18,952 bases of DNA, from the NCBI GenBank assembly GCA_910587555.1, contig CAJULV010000071.1, forward strand, positions 1 to 18,952, read 5' to 3'. Origin of the DNA: an uncultured Acetatifactor sp. (GTDB taxonomy: Bacteria > Bacillota > Clostridia > Lachnospirales > Lachnospiraceae). Below are positions 1 to 6,448 of this stretch, one piece after another (the first letter of the stretch is position 1; each line of letters begins with the position of its first letter). A model generated the notes under the pieces. The model worked only from the letters and a program-made list of their open reading frames with translations, searched no databases and had not been told where the DNA came from. The position numbers and the translations under genes were made by a program.

Positions 1-78
1 TTTTCCTTATCTATACATTTTATCAAAAATATCTGTACTTAACAAGCATCTGGTGATAAACTATATTAGAAAATATTT

Positions 79-88
79 TTTGTACAAA
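79..88. promoter_or_regulatory. Palindrome TTTGTACAAA upstream of the first gene
   Basis: A perfect 10-bp palindrome lies in the AT-rich leader, 22 bp before the ATG of the TIGR04076-family gene. It could be an operator, but short AT-rich palindromes arise easily by chance. The rest of positions 1-110 is AT-rich, and I could not define a convincing -35/-10 pair in it. Confidence 0.2.
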
Positions 89-110
89 TTTGGAGAGAAA
101 ATCATAAAAT

Positions 111-428
111 ATGAAAAAATGGTGTATTGAAGATTGGGCGTTTGAATTAACGGTTCTTGACGGAAAAGCAGCTCATTGCAGACTCGGTTTAGAAACGGGA
201 GACAAATTCCTCTTTTCATATGAATGCCCGGCAGGGATTTGTCCCAGAGTCATGATGGAAATGTTTACATGGTGTGAAGTCATCCGATGCGGCGGCGACT
301 TTACCTATAGAGGTGAAAGTAAAAAATATGAAATGGTTCGCCCATGTCCCTGCGGATGTATCACTTTTCACCTGAAAGCTGTTCCTGTCAATCGAGAGGA
401 AAGCGGTAGTACTTCTCACAAAAAATAA
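111..428 (+). CDS. TIGR04076 family protein (small cysteine-containing protein, function unknown)
   Basis: The 105-residue product fits the small TIGR04076 family, recognised from the motif ECPAGICP (about residues 38-45), the preceding GDKFLFSY segment and a later CPCGC cluster (about residues 79-83). Family members are usually 85-100 residues, with conserved cysteines and no assigned reaction. The cysteines could bind metal or be redox active, but nothing here proves it. The last 15 or so residues (NREESGSTSHKK) are polar and look like a loose tail. GGAGAG lies 13 nt before the ATG, a rather long spacing. Codon use is AT-rich compared with all genes from about 900 onward, so the gene may have been acquired separately. 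No functional partner is evident nearby. Confidence 0.7.
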   Translation: MKKWCIEDWAFELTVLDGKAAHCRLGLETGDKFLFSYECPAGICPRVMMEMFTWCEVIRCGGDFTYRGESKKYEMVRPCPCGCITFHLKAVPVNREESGSTSHKK

Positions 429-484
429 GTCCCAGTATCCGCACAGAAAGCATTTAACATGTATCAGGAAAAATTTAAGCATAA

Positions 485-784
485 GGTATCAGTTGGAACA
501 TCTGTCAATTCCTGCGATGCAATCTTAAAAAATATTCATTTCCATGTTCGATTTGCGGCGGAACGGCAGAAGAAAAGATGGAATTTGTGAGATGGCTTGC
601 AGTGAGGTTCCTTGACCTTCAAGAAGAGGAAGTATGGTTTGGCGATAAACTTCATTATTTTAGCTATAACGAGCATTATGCACTAAGCGTTAATACCTAT
701 CACAGTCCGTTGCTTGTCTTTTCATGTGATGATATCCTACTGAAGAAAAAGATAGATGCTCAATTAAATAGCATATTTTCATGA
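485..784 (+). pseudogene. Small AT-rich ORF, probably a gene remnant
   Basis: An open frame runs from a stop codon at 482-484 to the stop at 782-784. Its first ATG is at 578, giving a 68-residue product (MEFVRWLAVRFLDLQEEEVW at its start) with no good ribosome binding site. The frame reads sensibly upstream of that ATG, through a CxxC pair (PCSICGG) at about 542-562, yet has no ATG, GTG or TTG there. This pattern suggests the 3' part of a gene that lost its 5' end. A short frame in another register (459-590, 43 residues) overlaps it and may be part of the same decayed gene if a frameshift occurred. I do not recognise a family. A short real gene starting at 578 is the alternative. Confidence 0.35.
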
Positions 785-868
785 ATCAGAAATGAGAAAA
801 TTCAATAAACCCAAAATAGGAATGATATTACTTGGGAGAAAAATAAAAAAGAAAAAGAGGTTAAAAAC

Positions 869-1153
869 ATGACAGACGAAAACAGAAAATTATTGGAACG
901 CATCAACGCATATGCGGAGAATGTTTTAGGCGAAATCGATCCCCAGAAGGTCCAGGTCTCCGTCCAGCTGGAAAAGCTTCGGCCCGTGATGGAGGAAATC
1001 GCCGCTGAACGGAATATGGACCTGGAGGACGTGTTTATCCTGTATATGGATCTTCAGAGCGAAGCCTCCTGCGCCACCAACCAGAAACTGAAAGACAGCC
1101 TGCAGGACATCAATGACGGCTTTGACGGCGGCTCGCCGCTGCTGTTCCGCTGA
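869..1153 (+). CDS. Hypothetical small acidic protein
   Basis: The product has 94 residues, is acidic and probably mostly helical, with no signal peptide or membrane segment. I do not recognise a named domain. The ATG is preceded by GAGG with an 8-nt spacer, a credible start site. Base composition changes sharply inside the gene: the upstream region and first few codons are AT-rich, while the body is GC-rich like the rest of the window. It is therefore a likely native gene bordering an AT-rich island. A GGSPLLFR tail ends the protein. The gene converges on the GH127 gene, with a long hairpin between them. Confidence 0.7.
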   Translation: MTDENRKLLERINAYAENVLGEIDPQKVQVSVQLEKLRPVMEEIAAERNMDLEDVFILYMDLQSEASCATNQKLKDSLQDINDGFDGGSPLLFR

Positions 1154-1214
1154 ATTTAACGAAGGCATCTTCTGCCGCCCTGCAGTATCCTGCCACAGAA
1201 TGATTTATTTTTCA

Positions 1215-1257
1215 GCATAATTCCGGGCAAATGCAAAGTGACAGCCCGGAACTATGC
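1215..1257. terminator. Long hairpin between convergent genes
   Basis: GCATAATTCCGGGC (1215-1228) pairs with GCCCGGAACTATGC (1244-1257), giving a 14-bp stem with one G-U type position and a 15-nt loop. It sits 61 bp after the plus-strand gene and 63 bp after the stop of the minus-strand GH127 gene. The plus side is followed by CGTATTTTC, a modest T tract. The minus side continues TGAAAAATAA, with no T tract. It therefore looks best as terminator of the plus gene, possibly blocking both directions. Confidence 0.55.
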
Positions 1258-1319
1258 CGTATTTTCATGCAGATTCGACTTCTGCCTTCTCTGCGGGAAC
1301 CCTGTGCGGCGCCGCATTC

Positions 1320-3266
1320 TCACCCTTCTTCCAACAGCCACACCCGCATCTGGTTCTCCCCCCGGTTTGCCCATGCATAATAGGGAATGGCCCGCAGAAG
1401 CGCCTTTTCCTTCACCGGAGGCTTTTCGCTGTACAGCTCTCCGCCCCCTGTCATCCGATAGCCTTCCACGTCAATCAGTACATTTCCTTTCAAAATTCCG
1501 TCTTCGCAAAGATGTGCCCATGCCTTCATCTCCCTGGGAATCCGCAGACTCTGAAGAAGCCCCTGATTGTCAGCTCCCTCAAAGCAGTACACCACAGGAC
1601 CCCGCAGCAGTGCCACACAGCCCGCATTCTCCCGGACATGCTGATTGGCATAGACCTTGCGCACTTCCATGGGAAAACGAAGCTCCACCACATCTCCGGC
1701 CTTCCACTGCCTTTCCAGGTATACATACCCTTTTTTCAGCAGCTTCCCTGGGTCCACAGCCTCCCCGTTAATCGTCAGCACCGCTTCCTCCCGCTGAAAA
1801 TCCACATAGTATGGAATGTGAATGGCCAAAGTAAAACGCTCCTTTGTTTTGGGCGTCACCCGGTACACGGCGCTTCCCTCCCAGGGATAAGCCGTTTCCA
1901 GGGTAATATCCGCCTGATCCAGTTCCGCCCTCTGTCCGATCATCAAATGGGAATAAACGGTGGTATCGCTTTCGCTCCAACAGTACTTCCCCAGGGAGGC
2001 AACCAGTCTCACCAGATTGGGCGGGCAGCAGGCGCAGGCGTACCACCCCGGCCGCTGTGGCAGAGAATGCCTGTAACCGAACAGCTTCCCGGACACCCCG
2101 GGTTCGCTTTCCAGGGGATTGACATAGAAGTACCGCTTTCCGTCCAACTGCATGCCGCTGATGGTGCTGTTGTACAGCTCTTTCTCCATGATGTCCGCAT
2201 AGACCCCGTCCGCTTCCGTCTCCAACATCCTGTGGGCGAAAAATACCATGGCAATAGAGGCGCAGGTCTCCGCGTACGCCATGTCGTTGGGCAGCTCATA
2301 ATTGTTGGAAAAGGACTCCCCCTCCGGATTCCCGCCGATTCCGCCGGTGATATACAGCTTACAGTTCACAATATTATCCCAAAGCGTCCTGCATGCCTGG
2401 TACAGCCGCCTGTCCCCGTCGGTTCCCGCCAGGTCCGCCATGGCCGTATACATGTACAGCGCCCGGACCGCGTGGCCCACGGCTTCCTTCTGCTCATAAA
2501 TGGTCTGATGCGCCTGATTGTAGGCTACATCCGGTTTGTCCAGGCTGTACTGCCCCCAGTGCTGCCATCCCCGCTTTACTTTTTCCTGATAAAAATAATC
2601 CGGATTTTTGCCTCTTTCCTCCAGAAAATATCGGGCCATGTCCTTGTACTTCTCTTTCCCTGTGACATGATAGAGCTTCATCAGGCCGATTTCCACCTCC
2701 TGGTGCCCCGGGAAACCATGCTCCTTCCCCTCTTCCGGGCCGAACCGGGAAATGATATGGTCTGCCAGACGCTCCGTGACCCGAAGAAGCCTGTCCTTTC
2801 CCGTTGCTTCCACATACGCCGCAGCCGCCTCCATCATATGCCCTGCGCAGTACAGCTCATGACATTCATGGAGATTCTGCCAGCGGTGCTCCGGCTCTTT
2901 GACAATAAAATAGGTATCCAGATAGCCGTCTTGCTGCTGGGCCTTTTCAATGATCTCAATGATTTCGTCGGCCCGCTCCTCCAGGGCGGCATCCGGCTTC
3001 ACGGACAGGGCATAAGCCACCCCTTCCAACCACTTGGCCACATCGCTGTCCTGGAAGACCATGCCGTAGAATTCCCCCTCCTTTAAACCTGCTGCGATGC
3101 GGAAATTCTCAATGGCATGGCTCTTTTCCACGCCGGGCACCTGATCCTTCAGAACCCTTTCCTGAAAGGGAATCACAATGTCCGTGACCTTCCCCTGGAT
3201 TTCGGACCAGAAGGCATCCTGGATTTTTACCTGGCTGACCTGGATTTCATCTGCCGTTATTTTCAT
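1320..3266 (-). CDS. Glycoside hydrolase family 127 (beta-L-arabinofuranosidase-like)
   Basis: The 648-residue product matches GH127 in length (HypBA1 of Bifidobacterium is about 650). The catalytic layout is visible: the acid/base glutamate in EGESF (E317), a metal-ligand pair in YAETC (E333, C335), and the CxCC motif ACACCPPN with C413 and C414, where the first is the expected cysteine nucleophile and both bind Zn. The spacings E-16-E-2-C-78-C agree with HypBA1. The fold should be an (alpha/alpha)6 barrel followed by beta-sandwich domains. There is no signal peptide, so it acts in the cytoplasm, probably releasing L-arabinose from imported oligosaccharides. GGGAGG nine nt before the ATG supports the start. 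The permease gene lies 201 bp upstream on the same strand. Substrate within GH127 and related families can vary, so arabinofuranoside specificity is family-based inference. Confidence 0.9.
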   Translation of the reverse strand: MKITADEIQVSQVKIQDAFWSEIQGKVTDIVIPFQERVLKDQVPGVEKSHAIENFRIAAGLKEGEFYGMVFQDSDVAKWLEGVAYALSVKPDAALEERADEIIEIIEKAQQQDGYLDTYFIVKEPEHRWQNLHECHELYCAGHMMEAAAAYVEATGKDRLLRVTERLADHIISRFGPEEGKEHGFPGHQEVEIGLMKLYHVTGKEKYKDMARYFLEERGKNPDYFYQEKVKRGWQHWGQYSLDKPDVAYNQAHQTIYEQKEAVGHAVRALYMYTAMADLAGTDGDRRLYQACRTLWDNIVNCKLYITGGIGGNPEGESFSNNYELPNDMAYAETCASIAMVFFAHRMLETEADGVYADIMEKELYNSTISGMQLDGKRYFYVNPLESEPGVSGKLFGYRHSLPQRPGWYACACCPPNLVRLVASLGKYCWSESDTTVYSHLMIGQRAELDQADITLETAYPWEGSAVYRVTPKTKERFTLAIHIPYYVDFQREEAVLTINGEAVDPGKLLKKGYVYLERQWKAGDVVELRFPMEVRKVYANQHVRENAGCVALLRGPVVYCFEGADNQGLLQSLRIPREMKAWAHLCEDGILKGNVLIDVEGYRMTGGGELYSEKPPVKEKALLRAIPYYAWANRGENQMRVWLLEEG

Positions 3267-3299
3267 TTTCCCCTACCTCCCAAATTGCCCCCCTGCATA

Positions 3300-3400
3300 C
3301 CTTGCACTTTCTTCTTTCAACTTTCTTCTTCCAATTTACTTCTTTTTATTTTGTTCTGTTCATTTTCTTTCTTGGTTTTTGTTTTTCCGTTTTATTGTGA
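3300..3400 (-). other. Purine-rich, A-rich leader ahead of the GH127 gene
   Basis: Read on the minus strand, this stretch is almost entirely A and G, with very few pyrimidines. It contains an 11-bp direct repeat (plus-strand copies ACTTTCTTCTT at 3306-3316 and 3320-3330, 14 bp apart). The transcript upstream of the GH127 start would be unstructured. It may be a translation-enhancing A-rich leader or simply low-complexity sequence. No other gene is seen in 3267-3467. Confidence 0.4.
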
Positions 3401-3404
3401 TCAC

Positions 3405-3434
3405 CATATAAGAAACCATGTCTGCTGATGTCTA
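3405..3434 (-). promoter_or_regulatory. Possible promoter for the GH127 gene
   Basis: On the minus strand TAGACA (3434-3429) and TATATG (3410-3405) are separated by 18 bp. Each differs by one or two bases from the sigma-70/SigA consensus. This would give a leader of about 130 nt, mostly the purine-rich tract, ahead of the GH127 ATG. The match is moderate and the gene could also be read through from the permease. Confidence 0.35.
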
Positions 3435-3467
3435 TAAATTCCAACGCCTGCCGGACCGTTTGGCGCT

Positions 3468-4595
3468 TCAGCCTGTCAGGAACATGGCGACGGCATACAA
3501 AACTGCCAGAAACACCACATTGTACAGGGTAAAGGTCTTCATGTAGGTCCCTTTTTCGGCGCCTTCGCTGTTCCCGTACAGCCGATAGGAAATCACACTG
3601 GCCAGGGAGGCAATCAATGTCCCCAGGCCTCCGATATTCACGCCGTACAGAAGCCCTCTGGCATGATCCGTGAACCCGGACAGCAGAATCGCCGCCGGCA
3701 CATTGCTGATCACCTGGCTCAACACTACCCCTGCAGGCAGCTCCCGCCCCTGAATCAGCTCCTTCAGCAGAGACGAAACCGCCGGAATCCGCCCGGCATT
3801 GCCGATAAACAGAAAAAAACACACAAAAGTCAGAAGCAGAAAATAATCCACCTTTCCAAACAGGCTCCTGTCCGTGATAAACACCCCAATCGCCACTATC
3901 CCCAACATCAACGGCCAAGGCAGCAGCCGGAGCACGCAGATCAGACAGACCAGAAACAGCACAAGGTATACCGCCAGTTTCCGTCTGTCAGGCGCCTCCG
4001 GATGCAGGTACTTCACGGACAGCGGCTCCCTGCCTGTCAGCAGCGCCGCGCCCGCCAGTAATACAAGGGAAACTGCCGCAAGCGGAAGCATATATCCCAG
4101 AAAAGTCCCCATGGACAATGCAAACGCCGTATACAGGTACAGGTTCTGGGGATTGCCGATGGGCGTCAGCATGCTGCCCAGATTCGCCGCAATGGTCTGC
4201 AGCACCACCACCGGAATCAGCAGCTTCTGCTGTCCTGCCATGGTCAGCACCATAACGGCGAAGGGTACAAATGTAATCAATGCAACGTCATTGGTAATGA
4301 GCATGCTGCCAAAGAAGCACAGTGCCGTCAGCAAAAGACACAGTTCGCCCGTATTTCGAATTTTTCCCAGAAACCGCAGCCCCAGATACCGGAACAGCCC
4401 GATTTCCTGCAGGCCGGCTATCACAAGCATCAGGCAAAACAGCAGCGCCAGTACCCGGTAATCCGGGTAATTCAGGTATCCGGCATCCGGCGGCACCAGA
4501 AACATGGAACCAAACGCCAGTACGGCCGCAATGCAGAGTACGGCTTCCTTCTTCAAAAACGCGGCAATCCTGCCTGATCCTGTGTGTTTTTTCAT
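3468..4595 (-). CDS. ArsB/NhaD-superfamily permease (SLC13/anion-permease type)
   Basis: The 375-residue product is very hydrophobic, with about 10 membrane segments. It shows the two-repeat pattern of the ion transporter superfamily: ITNDVALITFVPF (about 100-112) and TPIGNPQNLY (about 144-153) in the first half, and SQVISNVPAAILL (about 293-305) with GVNIGGLGTL (about 318-327) in the second. These are the re-entrant, substrate-binding-type motifs of ArsB, NhaD and CitM-like permeases. The substrate cannot be set from sequence: arsenite, Na+/H+ exchange, dicarboxylate or another anion are all seen in relatives. No arsR, arsC or arsenic gene is nearby, so arsenite is not favoured. It follows the 74-residue acidic protein by 51 bp and shares its strand with the MerR-methyltransferase gene, suggesting one operon. 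GAGGG four nt before the ATG supports the start. Confidence 0.8.
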   Translation of the reverse strand: MKKHTGSGRIAAFLKKEAVLCIAAVLAFGSMFLVPPDAGYLNYPDYRVLALLFCLMLVIAGLQEIGLFRYLGLRFLGKIRNTGELCLLLTALCFFGSMLITNDVALITFVPFAVMVLTMAGQQKLLIPVVVLQTIAANLGSMLTPIGNPQNLYLYTAFALSMGTFLGYMLPLAAVSLVLLAGAALLTGREPLSVKYLHPEAPDRRKLAVYLVLFLVCLICVLRLLPWPLMLGIVAIGVFITDRSLFGKVDYFLLLTFVCFFLFIGNAGRIPAVSSLLKELIQGRELPAGVVLSQVISNVPAAILLSGFTDHARGLLYGVNIGGLGTLIASLASVISYRLYGNSEGAEKGTYMKTFTLYNVVFLAVLYAVAMFLTG

Positions 4596-4646
4596 GTGTC
4601 CCTCTTCATCCTTTCCGGTTTTGCCGCAGCTGCCCTGACATATCCG

Positions 4647-4871
4647 CTAAGAAATATCTTCCAAATCGTCCACGTCTTCCAGGCAGCCCAACACATCCTC
4701 AATGATCTCCATGTTCTCCTGCATCTGTTCGCCCTTCTCCCCGTTCTGCATTCCCTCCGGCAGACTTTCGTAGCATTTCTGCTCTTCGTCCAACACCTCC
4801 TCCAGAATCTCCCTTGCCTGGTGAATCAACCCCACCGCCTCCGAAATCCTTTCACGTCTCTCTTTGTCCAT
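4647..4871 (-). CDS. Small acidic coiled-coil protein, function unknown
   Basis: The product is 74 residues from the chosen ATG. GGGAGAG lies six nt upstream of that ATG, whereas a start 11 codons earlier lacks comparable support. The sequence is strongly acidic and helical, with the pattern DEEQKCYESLPEGMQ followed by an EKGEQM segment and an acidic C-terminus. From memory this resembles a widespread small Bacillota family with a DEEQ..NLPE..Q..E.G core, to which no function is assigned. It lies 51 bp after the MerR-methyltransferase stop and 51 bp before the permease start, consistent with cotranscription. Confidence 0.7.
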   Translation of the reverse strand: MDKERRERISEAVGLIHQAREILEEVLDEEQKCYESLPEGMQNGEKGEQMQENMEIIEDVLGCLEDVDDLEDIS

Positions 4872-4922
4872 CTTTAACTCTCCCTTCTCCTGTATTATGC
4901 GCACTCCTTTGCTGCCTTTTGA

Positions 4923-6107
4923 TCACACATTCCGACAGCGGAACATCCCGGTAGCCTTGCGGATAAACAGAGCGCCTTCTCTCTCCATCCGCTCCGCAAG
5001 CGCCCTGCGGAATTCTTCTTCCCGCTGTTCCAGGATACAGGCGGCATTGCCGGGATAAGAGTGGGCATACTCATAAATCGCCTCCACATCGTCCACAATC
5101 AGGTCATTTTCCTGGTCCATCCGCTCAATCCCGGAAAAGAACGGCTGAAGCTGCAGGGCTGCATTCTCCAGGCGGAAGCCCGCAGTCATACTGGTATAGG
5201 GCATTTCGATCCGCGGATCAAAGGCTTTCACCAGTTCATGCAGCTCCCGCATGTGCTCATTGCCTATGGTGGAACAGAAAAAAGTCCCCTCCGCCTTGAG
5301 GCTTTTGGCCACGGCGCCCAGGCATATCTCCCGCTCCTTCACATGGTACAGCATATGATTTGCAATGACGCAGTCGTAAAAATCCTTCTCCAGAACAGGG
5401 CAGTCCGCGTCCTCCAGACGACAGGTGATGCGGATGCCCCTCTCCTCCAGCAAATCCCCATACCCGGCAAGATTTTCCCTGGTCTTCTCCAACATTCCCT
5501 CCGAACGGTCTGTCAGCGTCAGCTGAAGTCCCCGGGGAAGCCTGTGGATATTCTCCTGCCACAGCAGTCCCGTGCCGCAGCCCAATTCCAGAACCCGGTC
5601 ATTTTCCTTCAGCTCCAGGCGCTCGTACACCCAGTCCATCCACTTCTGGGGATTTGTGCTGTAGTCATGAATGCGGATCCGCTTCTCCAGATTGGAAGAG
5701 GTTCTGTACTGCTCCTTCACCTTTTCTTCCTCCGTCAGCAGGTTCAGCAGCCGGAGCAGGAAATTCCACTTATCCTCCTCCCGGCTCTGTTCCATCATTT
5801 CGATGGCGGAAATCAGCTCTTCCAGTTGATTCTTTTTCTGCTGCAAAAGCGCCTTCTGCTCCGAAAGCTCCAGTTCCATATCCTGTTCCCGGAGAATCTG
5901 CTGAATTTTCTGCAGGGAAAATCCCAGATATTTCAACATCAGAATCCGCTGAAGAATCTCCACTGACTTCTGATTGTAATACCGGTATCCTGCCTCCGAA
6001 TGGCTTACCGGTTTCAGCAGGCCCTTTGAATCATAAAACCGTATTGTCCTAAGCGACACCCCGGCAATCCTGGCGATCTCCCCCGCCGTGTACAATGTTT
6101 CCTTCAT
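4923..6107 (-). CDS. MerR-family regulator fused to SAM-dependent methyltransferase
   Basis: The 394-residue product begins with a MerR winged helix (residues 4-72: YTAGEIARIAGVSLRTIRFYD, then GYRYYN). A coiled-coil dimerisation helix follows (about 75-125). The C-terminal part is a class I methyltransferase (about 140-390) with the SAM-binding motif VLELGCGTG at 172-180 and an acidic residue after the second strand (TLTDRSEGM). MerR proteins usually carry a ligand-binding tail; here the enzyme takes that place, so SAM or the methyl acceptor may be the effector. The acceptor is unknown. The ATG at 6107 places the helix-turn-helix at the N-terminus as in the family; a longer frame opening at a TTG (6182) adds only low-complexity basic residues. 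GGGGTG lies six nt upstream of the chosen ATG. A MerR-type promoter lies about 220 bp upstream on the same strand, suggesting autoregulation. Confidence 0.88.
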   Translation of the reverse strand: MKETLYTAGEIARIAGVSLRTIRFYDSKGLLKPVSHSEAGYRYYNQKSVEILQRILMLKYLGFSLQKIQQILREQDMELELSEQKALLQQKKNQLEELISAIEMMEQSREEDKWNFLLRLLNLLTEEEKVKEQYRTSSNLEKRIRIHDYSTNPQKWMDWVYERLELKENDRVLELGCGTGLLWQENIHRLPRGLQLTLTDRSEGMLEKTRENLAGYGDLLEERGIRITCRLEDADCPVLEKDFYDCVIANHMLYHVKEREICLGAVAKSLKAEGTFFCSTIGNEHMRELHELVKAFDPRIEMPYTSMTAGFRLENAALQLQPFFSGIERMDQENDLIVDDVEAIYEYAHSYPGNAACILEQREEEFRRALAERMEREGALFIRKATGMFRCRNV

Positions 6108-6318
6108 AAAATGCACCCCGTCCTTTCCCGCCGCTGCCCCCTTTTCCCGTTTTGGGGTCCGGATTCTTTTCACAGAACCCAAAGCTTCGTCCCAACGATT
6201 GCTTCTTTTCTGCTCTTAAAGACGTTCTTCTTTCCTGGGACACTGCTTCCCCCAAAAACATCGGCATATGCGGCTATTGGTATATAAGGCGCTGCTGCAG
6301 AAGCCGCAGCTGCCTGTT
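6108..6318 (-). other. Long 5' leader of the MerR-methyltransferase transcript
   Basis: About 210 nt separate the predicted transcription start from the ATG. I see no gene in it. Short complementary pieces exist (for example TCCCAGG and TTGGGA around 6192-6240), but I could not assemble a recognised riboswitch or an attenuator with a T tract. Confidence 0.4.
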
Positions 6319-6324
6319 AAGGAC

Positions 6325-6355
6325 ATCATAAGGGGTGACGTTGGGGAAGTGTCAA
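6325..6355 (-). promoter_or_regulatory. MerR-type promoter with 19-bp spacer
   Basis: On the minus strand a perfect TTGACA (6355-6350) and TATGAT (6330-6325) are separated by exactly 19 bp. Ordinary SigA promoters have 17 bp; 19-20 bp is the hallmark of promoters activated by MerR-family proteins, which untwist the spacer. The spacer contains AACGTCA near its right end but is only weakly dyad-symmetric. The promoter points at the MerR-methyltransferase gene, which is the obvious candidate regulator. Confidence 0.72.
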
Positions 6356-6448
6356 GGGGTTTGTGTACATGTGTTATACCCAGTATACTCTTCCGAACTC
6401 TCTTTTTCAACGCCTATTCCACGCAAAAAACGGTTTTACAACAAGATC

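Noticed and set aside
459..590. 43-codon plus-strand frame
   Set aside because: No ribosome binding site and no recognisable motif. Kept only as possible evidence that the neighbouring frame is a decayed gene.
1254..3086. Long open frame on the plus strand (610 codons)
   Set aside because: It lies wholly antisense to the well-supported GH127 gene, has no ribosome binding site and a low-complexity translation rich in His, Pro, Leu and Gln. It is a mirror effect of codon bias.
3468..4595. Arsenite export (ArsB) as specific function of the permease
   Set aside because: Superfamily motifs alone do not set substrate, and no other arsenic-resistance gene lies nearby.
5061..5966. Plus-strand open frame of 301 codons
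   Set aside because: Antisense to the MerR-methyltransferase gene, with the same His/Gln/Leu-rich shadow composition and no start signal.
6108..6182. N-terminal extension of the MerR-methyltransferase
   Set aside because: It opens with TTG and adds a basic low-complexity stretch ahead of a helix-turn-helix that normally begins the protein.
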